From: an uncultured Eubacteriales bacterium
Lineage (GTDB): Bacteria > Bacillota > Clostridia > Christensenellales > Aristaeellaceae
DNA length: 64,000 bases
Reading direction: 5' to 3'
Assembly (NCBI GenBank): GCA_902781095.1
Contig: CACZHW010000004.1
Span: 62,001-126,000, forward strand
Shown: piece by piece, positions 1 through 9,260 of the stretch
Layout of the letters: each line of letters opens with the position of its first letter
Position numbering within the stretch: position 1 is the stretch's first letter
Translations under genes and position numbers: made by a program
Notes under the pieces: model-generated
Seen by the model: the letters and a program-made list of their open reading frames with translations, nothing else
Databases searched by the model: none
Told to the model about the DNA's origin: nothing

Positions 1-30
1 GAAGCTGCTTCGCGTTGCGAAACAGCTTCT
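1..30 (-). terminator. Terminator hairpin of the ribosomal cluster
   Basis: A near-perfect inverted repeat (arms of about 13 bases, GAAGCTG/CAGCTTC at the ends, 3-base loop) lies just after the rplQ stop. The run of T expected on the minus strand would fall outside the window, so intrinsic termination is inferred from position and stem strength. Confidence 0.6.
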
Positions 31-43
31 CCGATTTCAGAAA

Positions 44-556
44 TCAGATAAACTCGAGAATGACCATCTCGGCTGCGTCGCCGCGGCGCGGGCCCTTCTT
101 CAGGATGCGCGTGTAACCGCCGGCGCAGTTCTTCTCGGCGTTGCGGACCTTGTACTTGGGGCCGTACTCGCGGAAGAGCTTCTCCACGCAGGGATACTTC
201 ACGTCCTTGGTGCGGGCGCGGAACTCGGCCTTGTTCTCGTCGGCCTTCTTGGTCTCCTTCATCGGATAGAGCACACGCATCATCCGACGGCGGGCGTTCA
301 GCTTGCTGGGCGCGTCGTTCTGCACCTTCACGGTGACAGCCTGGCCCTTGTCGTTATTGAAGGTCTTTTCGACCTCAATGTTATTGTCGCACTCGGCAAT
401 GGCGAGCGTCACGAGATGCTCCGCGATGGGGCGCACCTCCTTGGCCCGGGCCAGAGTTGTCTCGATGCGGCCATACCAAATGAGATTGGTGACCTGGTTG
501 CGGAGCAGCGCCTTGCGCTGCGAGGCCGTGAGGCCAAGTTTACGCTGTTTAGCCAT
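44..556 (-). CDS. rplQ: 50S ribosomal protein L17
   Basis: Large-subunit protein that lies near the peptide exit tunnel. The N-terminus ([20 protein letters not shown]) and the closing [21 protein letters not shown] motif are typical of L17. At 170 residues it is clearly longer than the usual 110-130; the extra residues form a charged, lysine-rich insertion at roughly residues 58-135, between the two conserved ends. It has a strong AAGGAGG site. It is the last gene of the alpha operon and is separated from rpoA by an unusually long 171-base gap that folds into a structured RNA. Confidence 0.97.
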   Translation of the reverse strand: MAKQRKLGLTASQRKALLRNQVTNLIWYGRIETTLARAKEVRPIAEHLVTLAIAECDNNIEVEKTFNNDKGQAVTVKVQNDAPSKLNARRRMMRVLYPMKETKKADENKAEFRARTKDVKYPCVEKLFREYGPKYKVRNAEKNCAGGYTRILKKGPRRGDAAEMVILEFI

Positions 557-587
557 TGGGATTTCCTCCTTTTTGGGTCCGCCTCCT

Positions 588-697
588 GCAAATGAGGATC
601 TCTACCCGTCCGGCAGCCGTCACCGGCTTGCGGAAACCCGTTTACGGCAGGGTAACCGGTTTCCGCTCCCTTCCGGGACCGGACGAGCCTCATTTCC
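588..697 (-). ncRNA. Candidate structured leader RNA upstream of rplQ (cloverleaf with two GNRA loops)
   Basis: The 171-base rpoA-rplQ gap contains nested, fully paired helices. P1: 590-597 with 688-695 (8 bp). P2: 607-613 with 679-685 (7 bp). P2 encloses three hairpins: 615-628 (5 bp), 630-666 (9 bp, with a further 4-bp inner helix) and 667-678 (4 bp). Read on the minus strand, the sense of the transcript, the two short hairpins close with GUGA and GGAA, both GNRA tetraloops; read on the plus strand they do not. That asymmetry supports a functional minus-strand RNA. It is not a tRNA (no T-loop, no CCA context). I do not recognise it as a known leader class. A cis-regulatory element for L17 is the simplest guess. 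Confidence 0.7.
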
Positions 698-727
698 CTT
701 AGGCGCGACCTTTGTGGGCATTGCCCC

Positions 728-1666
728 TTATTCTTCCGCGGTCCTCAGGGCCATGCCCAGGGCGGCGAGCTTCTGCTCGACCTCCTCCAGGCTCTTCTTG
801 CCCAGGTTGCGGACCTTCATCATGTCTTCCTGATTCTTCTGTACCAGCTCCGCGACGGTGTTGATGCCGGCGCGCTTGAGGCAGTTATAGGCCCTGACGG
901 AGAGATCCAGCTCTTCGATGGTCATCTCCAGGACCTTCTCCTGGGTGTCGTTCTCCTTCTCGCTGAAGCCGACCTGCGCCACCTGATCGGTGAGGCCCAT
1001 GAAGATCTTCAGGTGCTTGTAGAAGACATCCGCCGCCGCCGCAATCGCCTCGTCCGGCTTGACGCTTCCGTCCGTCCAGACCTCGAGGGTCAGGCGGTCG
1101 AAATCCGTCTCCTTGCCGACACGCGTGTTCTCCACGGTGTAGTTCACCTTGCGGATGGGGGTAAAGATGGAATCGGTGGGGATGACGCCGATGGGCGTAT
1201 CCGCCGTCTTGTTGCGCTCCGCGCTGACATAGCCCATGCCCTTTTCCAAGGTCACGTACAGGGTCACGTCGGCGTCCTCGTTCAGCTCCGCGATGTGCAG
1301 ATCCGGATTGATGATCTCGATCTGGTCGTCGACGGCCAGATCCGCGCCGGTGAGTTCGCAGGGGCCCTTGACGTGGAGCGTAATCGTCTTTTTGCCCTCG
1401 CAGAACAGCCTGGCGGAGAGCTCTTTCAGGTTGAGGATGATCTCTGCAACGTCTTCCTTCACGCCGGGGACGGCGGAAAATTCGTGCTGGATTCCCTCAA
1501 TGCGAATGCTGGAGACTGCCACGCCGGGGAGCGAGCTGAGCAGCACGCGGCGCAGGGAGTTACCCAGCGTCTGGCCAAAGCCGTGCTCCAGCGGCTCCAC
1601 GACGAATTTGCCGTAGCTGTCGCCGACCTCCACGCGTTCGATAAGGGGCTTTTCGAGTTCGATCAT
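728..1666 (-). CDS. rpoA: DNA-directed RNA polymerase subunit alpha
   Basis: Alpha subunit that dimerises to nucleate RNA polymerase assembly and contacts activators and UP elements. Residues 1-230 are the N-terminal assembly domain ([18 protein letters not shown] motif near residue 35). Residues 245-312 are the C-terminal helix-hairpin-helix domain ([30 protein letters not shown]). The length of 312 is normal. It lies in the alpha operon after rpsD and before the structured gap that precedes rplQ. Confidence 0.98.
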   Translation of the reverse strand: MIELEKPLIERVEVGDSYGKFVVEPLEHGFGQTLGNSLRRVLLSSLPGVAVSSIRIEGIQHEFSAVPGVKEDVAEIILNLKELSARLFCEGKKTITLHVKGPCELTGADLAVDDQIEIINPDLHIAELNEDADVTLYVTLEKGMGYVSAERNKTADTPIGVIPTDSIFTPIRKVNYTVENTRVGKETDFDRLTLEVWTDGSVKPDEAIAAAADVFYKHLKIFMGLTDQVAQVGFSEKENDTQEKVLEMTIEELDLSVRAYNCLKRAGINTVAELVQKNQEDMMKVRNLGKKSLEEVEQKLAALGMALRTAEE

Positions 1667-1707
1667 TGGGCAGATTCCTCCTCACATGTCCCGTGAACAG
1701 CCATGGA

Positions 1708-2304
1708 TTAACGAGAATAGAGCTCGACGATGAGGTGCTCCTGCACCGGATAGTCGATATCCTCGCGCGTGGGCAGCGCAGAGACGGTGCCCGTCAGAGT
1801 CGGGGCGCTGAAGGTGAGCCACTTGGGCGTCACGGCGCCGGTGCCCTCGCGCAGGCTCTTGAACATCTCCTGCTCACGGCTGCGCTCGCGCAGCGTGATC
1901 ACATCGCCCGCCTTCACCAGGTAGGAGGGGATGTTGACCTTGCGGCCGTTGACCATGATGTGGCCGTGCACCACAATCTGGCGCGCCATGCGGCGGGTCT
2001 TGGCCAGGCCGAGGCGGTACACCACGTTGTCCAGCCTGCGCTCCAGCAGGGACAGCAGGTTTTCACCGGTGATGCCCTTCATGTTGGAAGCCTTGAGGTA
2101 GTAACGGTGGAACTGCTTCTCCAGCACGCCGTATACGAACTTGACCTTCTGCTTCTCCTTGAGCTGGGTGCCGTACTCGGACACCTTCCTGCGCCGGTTT
2201 CCGCCGGGATTGCGCTTGGACTTCTTATTGCCATAGCCGAGTGCGGCCGGAGAAATGTCCAGGCTCCGGCACTTCTTGGCGATCGGCTCCTTATTGTTAG
2301 CCAT
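1708..2304 (-). CDS. rpsD: 30S ribosomal protein S4
   Basis: Primary 16S rRNA-binding protein that nucleates 30S assembly; in several bacteria S4 also represses its own operon. The 198 residues include the S4 domain ([23 protein letters not shown], then [24 protein letters not shown]) at about residues 88-150. There is no N-terminal CxxC zinc motif, so this is the zinc-free form. An AAGGAGG site precedes the ATG. It lies between rpsK and rpoA. Confidence 0.98.
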   Translation of the reverse strand: MANNKEPIAKKCRSLDISPAALGYGNKKSKRNPGGNRRRKVSEYGTQLKEKQKVKFVYGVLEKQFHRYYLKASNMKGITGENLLSLLERRLDNVVYRLGLAKTRRMARQIVVHGHIMVNGRKVNIPSYLVKAGDVITLRERSREQEMFKSLREGTGAVTPKWLTFSAPTLTGTVSALPTREDIDYPVQEHLIVELYSR

Positions 2305-2328
2305 TGTATGTAGTCCTCCTTACAAACC

Positions 2329-2730
2329 TTACACGCGACGGCGCTTGGGCGGGCGGCATCCGTTGTGCGGGATGGGCGTCACGTCCTTGATCATGTTGAC
2401 CTCCAGGCCGGCAGCCTGCAGAGAGCGGATCGCCGCCTCACGCCCGGAGCCCGGGCCCTTGACGTACACTTCCACGGTCTTGAGGCCGTACTCCATGGCA
2501 GCCTTGGCCGCCGTCTCCGCCGCGCTCTGCGCCGCGAAAGGCGTGGACTTCTTGCTGCCGCGGAATCCCAGTCCGCCGGCGCTGGCCCAGCTCAGGGCGT
2601 TGCCCTGCAGGTCGGTCAGCGTCACGATCGTGTTGTTGAAGGAGGAGCTGATGTGCGCAGCGCCGCGCTCTACAACCTTGCGCTCACGGCGCTTGCGGGT
2701 AACCTTCTTAAGGTTCTTCTTCGGTGCCAT
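2329..2730 (-). CDS. rpsK: 30S ribosomal protein S11
   Basis: Platform protein of the small subunit. The 133 residues include the conserved [20 protein letters not shown] segment, [14 protein letters not shown], and the C-terminal [17 protein letters not shown]. Length and ends match the family. It sits between rpsM (16-base gap) and rpsD. Confidence 0.98.
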   Translation of the reverse strand: MAPKKNLKKVTRKRRERKVVERGAAHISSSFNNTIVTLTDLQGNALSWASAGGLGFRGSKKSTPFAAQSAAETAAKAAMEYGLKTVEVYVKGPGSGREAAIRSLQAAGLEVNMIKDVTPIPHNGCRPPKRRRV

Positions 2731-2746
2731 TATTCCTCACTCCCCC

Positions 2747-3124
2747 TTACCTGGTGGCTTTCTTCTTGCCGGCGATGGTCTTCTTGGGGCCCTTGCGGGT
2801 GCGGGCGTTCTGCTTCGTGTTCTGTCCGCGGACGGGGAGACCCCGGCGATGGCGGACACCGCGATAGCAGCCGATTTCCATCATGCGCTTGATATCCAGC
2901 GCCACGTCACGGCGGAGATCGCCCTCCACCTTCAGGTTGTGCTCGATGTACTCACGGATCTTGTTGACGTCCTGCTCGGTGAGGTCCTTCACGCGAGTGT
3001 CAGGATTGACGCCGGTTCCGGCCAGGATCTCCTGAGAGGTCTTGAGGCCGATGCCGAAGATATACGTCAATCCGATTTCGACCCGCTTCTCACGAGGCAG
3101 GTCTACGCCAGAAATACGTGCCAT
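2747..3124 (-). CDS. rpsM: 30S ribosomal protein S13
   Basis: Head protein of the small subunit that contacts P-site tRNA and bridges to the 50S subunit. Its [21 protein letters not shown] start, the H2TH region and the basic tail [20 protein letters not shown] are all typical; 125 residues is normal. It is the first gene of the alpha operon group. The 131-base gap upstream of it contains a hairpin followed by a T-rich stretch. Confidence 0.98.
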   Translation of the reverse strand: MARISGVDLPREKRVEIGLTYIFGIGLKTSQEILAGTGVNPDTRVKDLTEQDVNKIREYIEHNLKVEGDLRRDVALDIKRMMEIGCYRGVRHRRGLPVRGQNTKQNARTRKGPKKTIAGKKKATR

Positions 3125-3182
3125 TACTTTACCTCCGAACTGATTTCCATCAATCGATGTTCTGCTTTACCTCTATGAAAAG

Positions 3183-3221
3183 TCATCCGGTCACAGGAGA
3201 CCTGCGCAGCCGCCCGGACGA
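3183..3221 (-). promoter_or_regulatory. Leader hairpin upstream of rpsM
   Basis: In the rpmJ-rpsM gap, 3183-3190 pairs with 3214-3221 (8 bp, one G-U) around an inner 6-bp helix with a 3-base loop. On the minus strand it is followed by CTTTTC, so it could act as an attenuator or leader for the alpha operon. The 11-mer GGCTCGTCCGG in its 5-prime arm also forms part of the RNA upstream of rplQ. Confidence 0.45.
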
Positions 3222-3255
3222 GCCCTTCTTTGCCTGATTGCAATTCTGCTTCAGA

Positions 3256-3369
3256 TCAGCCCTGCTTCTGCTTGTGCTTGGGATTCTCGCAGATGACCAT
3301 AATGCGGCCCTTGCGCTTGATAATCTTGCACTTCTCGCAGATGGGCTTAACAGACGGTCTAACCTTCAT
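3256..3369 (-). CDS. rpmJ: 50S ribosomal protein L36, zinc-binding form
   Basis: Small 37-residue protein ([15 protein letters not shown] start) with the C-x2-C-x12-C-x4-H zinc ribbon intact at residues 11, 14, 27 and 32. I chose the ATG at 3369 because it gives the canonical L36 length and has GGAGGAAC upstream; an in-frame upstream extension is not L36-like. It lies between infA and rpsM. Confidence 0.96.
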   Translation of the reverse strand: MKVRPSVKPICEKCKIIKRKGRIMVICENPKHKQKQG

Positions 3370-3394
3370 TGTTTGTTCCTCCTGCTCGTATTGC

Positions 3395-3625
3395 TCAGCC
3401 CTTGCTGCGCCAGGTGATGCGACCCCTGGACAGATCATAGGGAGAGATCTCGACTTTCACCTTGTCCCCGGGATAGATCCGGATGAAGTTCATGCGGATC
3501 TTGCCGGAAATCTGGGCGATAATCGTGTGACTGCGCCCGGCCTGGCCGACTTCCACGCGGAAGTTGGCGTTGGGCAGCGCTTCGACGACGACGCCTTCTA
3601 CTTCGATATTGTCGCTCTTGGGCAA
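3395..3625 (-). CDS. infA: Translation initiation factor IF-1 (TTG start)
   Basis: S1-like OB-fold factor that occupies the 30S A site during initiation. The 76 residues match IF-1 throughout ([52 protein letters not shown]). The start is taken as TTG at 3625, because AAGGAGG lies 8 bases upstream and the protein then begins LPKSDNIE, the usual IF-1 N-terminus. The ATG 24 bases further upstream would place the Shine-Dalgarno sequence inside the gene. Confidence 0.95.
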   Translation of the reverse strand: MPKSDNIEVEGVVVEALPNANFRVEVGQAGRSHTIIAQISGKIRMNFIRIYPGDKVKVEISPYDLSRGRITWRSKG

Positions 3626-3638
3626 GCTGTAACCCTCC

Positions 3639-3923
3639 TTAAGTGGCAAGGTAGCCGGCTGCCTTCAGGCCCCGCCTGATCGCCTCGTCCAGCCTGCGGG
3701 GTTCCGCGGCCGGGCTGCCGGCGAGCTCCGGAATCCTCTCCGGTTTGGCAGCCAGATGTCTTACGTTCTTCTTCTTCGGATGATCGCAGGTGCGGCTTCG
3801 GCCGTCGGCCACCAGCACCCTGTCTTCGGATGGGAGACCGAGAACCGCGTACGCCGTTCCCCTGTCCCGTCCCGCTTTGGAGATCACGATCCGTCCGGCT
3901 TCGATCGGGACAGGGTTTCTCAT
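3639..3923 (-). CDS. KOW-domain RNA-binding protein (L14e/L27e-like)
   Basis: Small protein of 94 residues with a KOW-like segment at residues 8-40 ([21 protein letters not shown]) and a lysine/arginine-rich region with [10 protein letters not shown]. Firmicutes commonly carry such a gene just upstream of infA, usually after map. Its role is thought to be ribosome-related but is not established. Here it follows adk directly after a 67-base gap, because map is absent. Confidence 0.85.
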   Translation of the reverse strand: MRNPVPIEAGRIVISKAGRDRGTAYAVLGLPSEDRVLVADGRSRTCDHPKKKNVRHLAAKPERIPELAGSPAAEPRRLDEAIRRGLKAAGYLAT

Positions 3924-3990
3924 AACCCCGCCTCCCTTTCGGCCGTGTCCCGCCTTGTTCGGCGGGGCGTGAACTCTTGTTCGATCATCT

Positions 3991-4611
3991 TCACACTCCG
4001 AGGGCTTTCAGGATCGCGGCGAAGCAGTCGTCCATCGGCTGCGCCCCGTCCACCGTGCGCAGCAGCCCGCGCGCGCTGTACCACTCGATCAGCGGCGCCG
4101 TCTGCTCGTGGTAGACCTTGAGGCGGCTCAGCACGGTTTCCGGCTTGTCGTCGTTCCTCTGGATCAGCTCTCCGCCGCACTTCTCGCACACGTTGCCGTT
4201 CAGCCGGCTGACGTGATACGTGCCGCCGCAGGCCAGACAGACCCGGCGCCCGGACAGCCGCTCGGTGAGCTTCTCGTCGCTGACCTCGATGTCGATCACG
4301 GCGTCGATGTCGGCAAAGCCGGCAAGCGCTTCCGCCTGCTGCACCGTGCGCGGGAAGCCGTCCAGCAGATAGCCGCCCTTGCAGTCGTCCATCGCCAGGC
4401 GCTCGCGCACGATGTCGATGACGACCTCATCCGGCACCAGCGCACCGGCATCGATGTACCGCTTGGCGGCCAGTCCGGTCGGCGTGCCTTCCTTCATGGC
4501 GCGGCGGAGAATGTCGCCGGTCGAGATCTGCGGGATGCCCAGCCGCTCGCACACGCGAACGGCCTGGGTTCCCTTGCCCGCACCGGGCGGGCCCAGAAAA
4601 ATCACATTCAT
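3991..4611 (-). CDS. adk: Adenylate kinase, zinc-lid type
   Basis: Converts ATP and AMP into two ADP. The 206 residues show the P-loop GPPGAGKGTQ at 7-16, the AMP-binding STGDILR, the DGFPRT motif near 84-89, and a LID domain with four cysteines (CLACGGTYH and CEKCGG), as in Gram-positive zinc-binding enzymes. It lies after secY. The expected next gene, map, is not present. Confidence 0.97.
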   Translation of the reverse strand: MNVIFLGPPGAGKGTQAVRVCERLGIPQISTGDILRRAMKEGTPTGLAAKRYIDAGALVPDEVVIDIVRERLAMDDCKGGYLLDGFPRTVQQAEALAGFADIDAVIDIEVSDEKLTERLSGRRVCLACGGTYHVSRLNGNVCEKCGGELIQRNDDKPETVLSRLKVYHEQTAPLIEWYSARGLLRTVDGAQPMDDCFAAILKALGV

Positions 4612-4628
4612 ATCCTACCTCACGCGTC

Positions 4629-5885
4629 TCAGCCGAGGAAGCCCTTGTGGTGACGCATGACCATCTGCGCCTCGATCTGGCGGATCGTCTCGATGCCGAC
4701 GCTCACGGCGATCAGCACGGAGCTCGCGCTGAACGGCGTGTAGGTGACACCCAGCGGGCGCACCAGCTGCATCAGCAGCGTGGGGATGATGGCCAGCGCG
4801 GCGAGGAACAGCGCGCTGAAGAGCGTCAGGCGGTTGCTCGTGCGTCCGAGATAGTCGCCCGTCGCTTTGCCCTGGCGGATGCCGGGGATGATGCCGCCGT
4901 TCTGCTGCATGTTCTTGCTGATCTCCACCGGATCAAAGGTGATGCCGGTGTAGAAGTAGGTAAAGGCAATGACCAGCACAGCCAGCAGGAGCTGGTAACC
5001 GAATCCACTCTGGAAACCGGTCCACCACTGGTTGACGCCGGAGTTCGGGAAGAAAGCGAAGATCGTCGCCGGGAACTGCAGGATGGCGTAGCCGAAAATC
5101 AGCGGCATGACGCCGGTAGCGTTCAGCTTCATCGGGATGTGGGTGGACTGACCGCCGTACATCTTGCGGCCCACGACGCGCTTGGCGTACTGAACCGGGA
5201 TGCGGCGCTCGCCCATGTCCACATAGGTGACGGCCACGATCATGGCCAGCAGGATGGCGAGGACGATGATGACACCGAAGATATTGACGATGCCGGACGC
5301 CACGCCGGAAATCATGCCGGCAAACCAGTTAAACAGGTTGGAGACGATACCGGCCATGATCAGCAGGGAGATGCCGTTGCCGATGCCGTTCTCCGTGATG
5401 CGCTCGCCGATCCACATGGCCAGCGCGGTACCGGCCGCCATGCAGATGCCGATGACCAGGTACCAGATGCCGCCCTTGGAGGTGCCGCGCATGGCGAACA
5501 CCAGGCCGACCGCCTGGACGAAAGCCAGGACGATGGTGAGGTAACGGGTGTACTCGTTGATCTTCTTGCGCCCCTCCGGACCTTCCTTGGCCAGCTTCTC
5601 GAGCGAGGGAATCGCCACGGTGAGAAGCTGCAGGATGATGCTGGAGTTGATGTACGGCGTGATGCCCATCGCCATGATGGTCATCCGCTCAAAGGAGCCG
5701 CCGGTCATCATGCTCATGAAGTTCAGAATCGAGAACTGGTTGATGTACTGCGAGACCTGGCTGAGATCCATGCCGGGAACCGGGATAACGCTCAGCAGGC
5801 GATAAACCAGCAACATGCCCAGGGTGTACAGGATCTTGCTGCGCAGCTCCGGGATGCGCCAGGCATTCCTCATCTTCTCCAGCAT
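4629..5885 (-). CDS. secY: Protein translocase subunit SecY
   Basis: Pore subunit of the SecYEG channel. The 418 residues contain about ten membrane segments, the N-terminal LRSKILYTLGMLLVYRLLSVIPVPGMD, the GGSFERMTIMAMGITPYINSSIILQLL plug region and the cytosolic loop GERRIPVQYAKRVVGRKMYGGQSTHIPMKLN. It abuts rplO with only one base between stop and start, which suggests coupled translation. Confidence 0.98.
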   Translation of the reverse strand: MLEKMRNAWRIPELRSKILYTLGMLLVYRLLSVIPVPGMDLSQVSQYINQFSILNFMSMMTGGSFERMTIMAMGITPYINSSIILQLLTVAIPSLEKLAKEGPEGRKKINEYTRYLTIVLAFVQAVGLVFAMRGTSKGGIWYLVIGICMAAGTALAMWIGERITENGIGNGISLLIMAGIVSNLFNWFAGMISGVASGIVNIFGVIIVLAILLAMIVAVTYVDMGERRIPVQYAKRVVGRKMYGGQSTHIPMKLNATGVMPLIFGYAILQFPATIFAFFPNSGVNQWWTGFQSGFGYQLLLAVLVIAFTYFYTGITFDPVEISKNMQQNGGIIPGIRQGKATGDYLGRTSNRLTLFSALFLAALAIIPTLLMQLVRPLGVTYTPFSASSVLIAVSVGIETIRQIEAQMVMRHHKGFLG

Positions 5886-5886
5886 A

Positions 5887-6327
5887 TCAGATCACCTCAG
5901 CAGTCCCGCCGACAGCTTCAATCTTCTCCTTTGCAGAGGCGGTAAACTTGGCGGCCTTCACCGTCAGCTTCTTGGTGAGCTCGCCGTTGCCCAGAACCTT
6001 GAGCCCGTCCAGTTCCTGACGGATGATGCGCTTCTCGCACAGCAGCGCCGCGGTGACCTCGGTGCCCTCGTCAAAGACTTCCAGGGCCTCGACGTTCACG
6101 GTCGCGTACTCCTTGGCGAAGATGTTGGTAAATCCACGCTTCGGCAGCTGGCGGACGAGAGGCATCTGGCCGCCTTCAAATCCGGGCCGCTTGCCGCCGC
6201 CGCTGCGGGCCTTGGCGCCCTTGTGGCCCTTGCCGGACGTCTTGCCCAGGCCGGAGCCGGTGCCGCGGCCGAGCCGGCGCGGAGACTTCTTGGAGCCCAC
6301 TGCGGGCTGAAGTTCGTTCAGTTTCAT
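5887..6327 (-). CDS. rplO: 50S ribosomal protein L15
   Basis: The 146-residue protein starts [22 protein letters not shown] and has the Gly/Lys/Arg-rich extension ([20 protein letters not shown]) and [15 protein letters not shown] typical of L15, a late-assembly 23S rRNA-binding protein. AAGGAGGGT precedes the ATG. Confidence 0.98.
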   Translation of the reverse strand: MKLNELQPAVGSKKSPRRLGRGTGSGLGKTSGKGHKGAKARSGGGKRPGFEGGQMPLVRQLPKRGFTNIFAKEYATVNVEALEVFDEGTEVTAALLCEKRIIRQELDGLKVLGNGELTKKLTVKAAKFTASAKEKIEAVGGTAEVI

Positions 6328-6341
6328 GGTGTGAACCCTCC

Positions 6342-6524
6342 TTAGTCGGCGATTTCAACCACCGACACGAGGTGCTTGACCTTGAAGATCATGCCGCGGA
6401 TGGACGGCGTGTCCTCAAACACCTTGGTCTGGCGGATCTTGTGCAGGCCGAGCGCCTTGACAACCTTGATGTGGTTCGGCTTGCTGGAGACAGGAGACTT
6501 CACGAGCGTAACCTCAAGTTTCAT
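6342..6524 (-). CDS. rpmD: 50S ribosomal protein L30
   Basis: The 60-residue protein has the L30 core ([23 protein letters not shown], then [10 protein letters not shown]). Size and position between rpsE and rplO are standard for the spc operon. Confidence 0.97.
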   Translation of the reverse strand: MKLEVTLVKSPVSSKPNHIKVVKALGLHKIRQTKVFEDTPSIRGMIFKVKHLVSVVEIAD

Positions 6525-6541
6525 CTTGTGCCGCCTCCTTC

Positions 6542-7117
6542 TCAGTCAAGGATCTCTTCCACGGTCTTGCCGCGAAGCTTCGCGACTTCCTCCGCATTGC
6601 GCAGGGAGGAGAGACCCTGGATGGTCGCCTTCACCATGTTGATGGGGTTGTTCGTGCCGTAGCTCTTGGTGCGGATGTCCTTGACGCCGCAGAGCTCCAG
6701 AACCGCACGCGCGGGGCCGCCGGCGATAACGCCCGTGCCTTCCGGCGCCGGGATCATCACGACTTCGCCCGTGCCGTAACGGCCGATGATTTCATGCGGG
6801 ATGGACGTGCCCTTGAGGCTGATGTGCACGAGATGCTTCTTGGCATCCTCGGCGGCCTTGCGCGCGGCTTCCGGAATTTCCGTCGCCTTGCCGATGCCGC
6901 AGCCTACGCGGCCCTTGCCGTCGCCGACGACCACCAGCGCAGCGAAGCGCATGTTGCGGCCGCCCTTAACGGTTTTGGAGACGCGGTTGATGGACACCAT
7001 CTTCTCCTGGAATTCGCTCTCCGGGCGGCGGTCGCGGCGCGGGCCGCGGTCACGGCGTCCCTCGCGCTCCGGGCGTCCTTCACGCTCCTGCGGTTTTCTT
7101 TCCATATCCTGAGGCAT
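6542..7117 (-). CDS. rpsE: 30S ribosomal protein S5
   Basis: Decoding-fidelity protein with the S5 N-terminal domain ([35 protein letters not shown]) and the C-terminal [22 protein letters not shown]. It carries about 40 extra N-terminal residues rich in Arg, Glu and Pro ahead of the core. I chose the second ATG (7117) because AGGAGG lies 8 bases upstream of it and only 2 bases from the first ATG at 7123. Confidence 0.96.
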   Translation of the reverse strand: MPQDMERKPQEREGRPEREGRRDRGPRRDRRPESEFQEKMVSINRVSKTVKGGRNMRFAALVVVGDGKGRVGCGIGKATEIPEAARKAAEDAKKHLVHISLKGTSIPHEIIGRYGTGEVVMIPAPEGTGVIAGGPARAVLELCGVKDIRTKSYGTNNPINMVKATIQGLSSLRNAEEVAKLRGKTVEEILD

Positions 7118-7134
7118 TTTCATATCCTCCTTGA

Positions 7135-7503
7135 TCAGAAGTCGAGGCCCGCTTCACGGGCGCCTGCGGCGACCTCCGCCACGCGGCCGGTGTAAACGTA
7201 GCCGCCGCGGTCGAAGACGACCTGCTTGATGCCGGCCGCGATCGCGCGCTCGGCGACAACCTTGCCCACGAGCTTGCTGGCGCCCTTCTTGTCGAGGTCA
7301 GCCAGCTGACCCTTGATCTGCGGGTCGAGCGTGGAACAGGAGACGAGGGTCTTGCCGACGGTATCGTCGATGACCTGGGTGTAAATGTGGTTGAGGCTGC
7401 GATAGACGCACAGACGCGGCATTTCGGGCGTGCCGCTGATCTTCTTACGCACGCGCTCATGGCGGATCCTGCGGATCTCGTTGCGATCACGTTTCGTGAA
7501 CAT
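7135..7503 (-). CDS. rplR: 50S ribosomal protein L18
   Basis: 5S rRNA-binding protein of 122 residues with the family core ([58 protein letters not shown]). Its place between rplF and rpsE is standard. Confidence 0.98.
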   Translation of the reverse strand: MFTKRDRNEIRRIRHERVRKKISGTPEMPRLCVYRSLNHIYTQVIDDTVGKTLVSCSTLDPQIKGQLADLDKKGASKLVGKVVAERAIAAGIKQVVFDRGGYVYTGRVAEVAAGAREAGLDF

Positions 7504-7521
7504 TTGCGATCACTCCCTTTC

Positions 7522-8064
7522 TTACTTCTTACCGGTCTTGCCTTCCTTGCGGCGGACCACTTCAGTATCGTACTTGATGCCCTTGCCCTTGTAGGGTTCC
7601 GGCTTGCGGATGGCGCGGATGTCGGCGGCGAGGTTGCCCACCTGCTGCTTGTCGATGCCGCTGACCTCGATGGTCGTCTGGTTGGGCGTCGCGAAAGCGA
7701 TGTGCTCCGGCGCTTCCAGGACCACGGGGTGGGAATAGCCCACGTTGATGGTCAGGGTGCTGCCCTTGGCCTCGGCGCGGTAGCCGGTGCCGACCAGGTT
7801 CAGCGTCTTCTTAAAGCCTTCCGTAACGCCCTTCACCATGTTGGCGATGAGCGCGCGGTAGAGGCCGTGCATCGCGCGGTTTTCCTTCTCGTCATTCGGG
7901 CGGGTGACGTGCACCTGGCCGTCCTTGACTTCGACGGAAATGTTCTTGTTGACCGCCTGCTCCAGCTGGCCCTTGGGCCCCTTGACGACGACCTTGTTCT
8001 CGTCGTCGATGGTGACCGTGACGCCGGCCGGAACCGCAATCGGATGTCTTCCGATACGAGACAT
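7522..8064 (-). CDS. rplF: 50S ribosomal protein L6
   Basis: Two-domain L6 of 180 residues ([17 protein letters not shown] start, [18 protein letters not shown], closing [12 protein letters not shown]). I set the start at 8064, where the canonical N-terminus and a GGAGGT site occur; the frame is open further upstream but that part overlaps rpsH and is not L6-like. Confidence 0.98.
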   Translation of the reverse strand: MSRIGRHPIAVPAGVTVTIDDENKVVVKGPKGQLEQAVNKNISVEVKDGQVHVTRPNDEKENRAMHGLYRALIANMVKGVTEGFKKTLNLVGTGYRAEAKGSTLTINVGYSHPVVLEAPEHIAFATPNQTTIEVSGIDKQQVGNLAADIRAIRKPEPYKGKGIKYDTEVVRRKEGKTGKK

Positions 8065-8090
8065 GTTCTTTACCTCCGTTTCAGCGTCTA

Positions 8091-8489
8091 TTACCAGATG
8101 TAGGCCAGCACTTCGCCGCCAACCTTGGCCGCGCGCGCCTGCTTGTCGGTCATCACGCCCTTGGACGTGGAGACGATCGCGATGCCCAGGCCGCCGAGAA
8201 CCTTCGGCAGGTCTTCGCACTGCGCGTAGACGCGCAGGCCGGGCTTGCTGATGCGCTTCAGGCCGACGATGACGCTCTGCTTCTTCTCGGTGTACTTGAG
8301 GCCGATCTTGATCTGGCCGGCAAGCCCGTCGTCGATGAAATCGACGCTCTTGATATAGCCTTCGTCGAGCAGGATCTTCGCGATGGACTTCTTCATGTTG
8401 GAAGCCGGGACCATCACGGTGTCATGCTTGGCGACTTGTGCATTGCGGATGCGTGTCAGCATATCTGCAATGGGATCGTTTACGAGCAT
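8091..8489 (-). CDS. rpsH: 30S ribosomal protein S8
   Basis: Central-domain 16S rRNA-binding protein of 132 residues. It has the [15 protein letters not shown] start, the [11 protein letters not shown] segment and the C-terminal [31 protein letters not shown]. The neighbours rpsN and rplF are those expected. Confidence 0.98.
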   Translation of the reverse strand: MLVNDPIADMLTRIRNAQVAKHDTVMVPASNMKKSIAKILLDEGYIKSVDFIDDGLAGQIKIGLKYTEKKQSVIVGLKRISKPGLRVYAQCEDLPKVLGGLGIAIVSTSKGVMTDKQARAAKVGGEVLAYIW

Positions 8490-8501
8490 TTCTGTCCCTC
8501 C

Positions 8502-8687
8502 TTACCAGCTGGCCTTGCGGACGCCGGGGATCTGTCCCTTGTACGCCAGTTCGCGGAAGCAAATGCGGCAGACGCCGTATTTGCGGAGCACGGAGTGCGG
8601 GCGGCCGCAGAGACGGCACCGCGTATAGGCGCGAGTGGAGAATTTCGGCTCCCTCTGCTGCTTGTTGATCATACTGGTCTTAGCCAT
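8502..8687 (-). CDS. rpsN: 30S ribosomal protein S14, type Z (zinc-binding)
   Basis: Short 61-residue S14 with two CxxC pairs (CRLCG and CRICF) that bind zinc, typical of Gram-positive bacteria. The start at 8687 gives [16 protein letters not shown], the usual N-terminus, and has AGGAGGAGA just upstream. Confidence 0.97.
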   Translation of the reverse strand: MAKTSMINKQQREPKFSTRAYTRCRLCGRPHSVLRKYGVCRICFRELAYKGQIPGVRKASW

Positions 8688-8701
8688 GATTCTCCTCCTC
8701 C

Positions 8702-9244
8702 TTACTTCGCGAAGGGCATGCCCATCAGGCGAAGCAGTTCCTTGCATTCTTCGTCCGTCTTGGCAGTGGTCACGAAGATCATTTCCATGCCGCGGACCTT
8801 TTCCACCTTATCGTAGTCGATTTCGGGGAAGAGCAGCTGCTCGCGGATGCCCAGGGCGTAGTTGCCGCGGCCGTCGAAGGCCTTGTCGCTCACGCCGTGG
8901 AAGTCACGGACGCGCGGCAGCGCGATGTTCATGAGCTTGTCGGCAAACTCGTACATGCGCTCGCTGCGGAGGGTTACCTTGGCGCCGACGTTCATGCCCT
9001 CGCGGAGCTTGAAGTTGGCGATGCTCTTCTTTGCTTTGGTCACGATCGCCTTCTGGCCGGTGATGGCCTCCAGCTCCTTGACCGCGCCCTCGAGAGACTT
9101 GGGATTGTCCTTGCAGTCACCCAGACCCATGTTAACGACAATCTTCTCGAGCTTCGGGATTTCGTTTACATTCTTGTAACCGAATTTCTGCTGCAGGGCA
9201 GGAACGACTTCGGTCACGTACTTGTCATAAAGACGCGCTTCCAT
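8702..9244 (-). CDS. rplE: 50S ribosomal protein L5
   Basis: 5S rRNA-binding protein that touches P-site tRNA and bridges to the 30S head. The 180 residues include [56 protein letters not shown] and a closing LLRLMGMPF. Length and position are standard. Confidence 0.98.
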   Translation of the reverse strand: MEARLYDKYVTEVVPALQQKFGYKNVNEIPKLEKIVVNMGLGDCKDNPKSLEGAVKELEAITGQKAIVTKAKKSIANFKLREGMNVGAKVTLRSERMYEFADKLMNIALPRVRDFHGVSDKAFDGRGNYALGIREQLLFPEIDYDKVEKVRGMEMIFVTTAKTDEECKELLRLMGMPFAK

Positions 9245-9260
9245 TGCTTTTCCTCCTGCA

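Noticed and set aside
607..685. tRNA gene
   Set aside because: The cloverleaf outline with a 7-bp stem looks tRNA-like, but there is no T-loop consensus, D-loop GG, or suitable anticodon arm, and the arm lengths do not fit.
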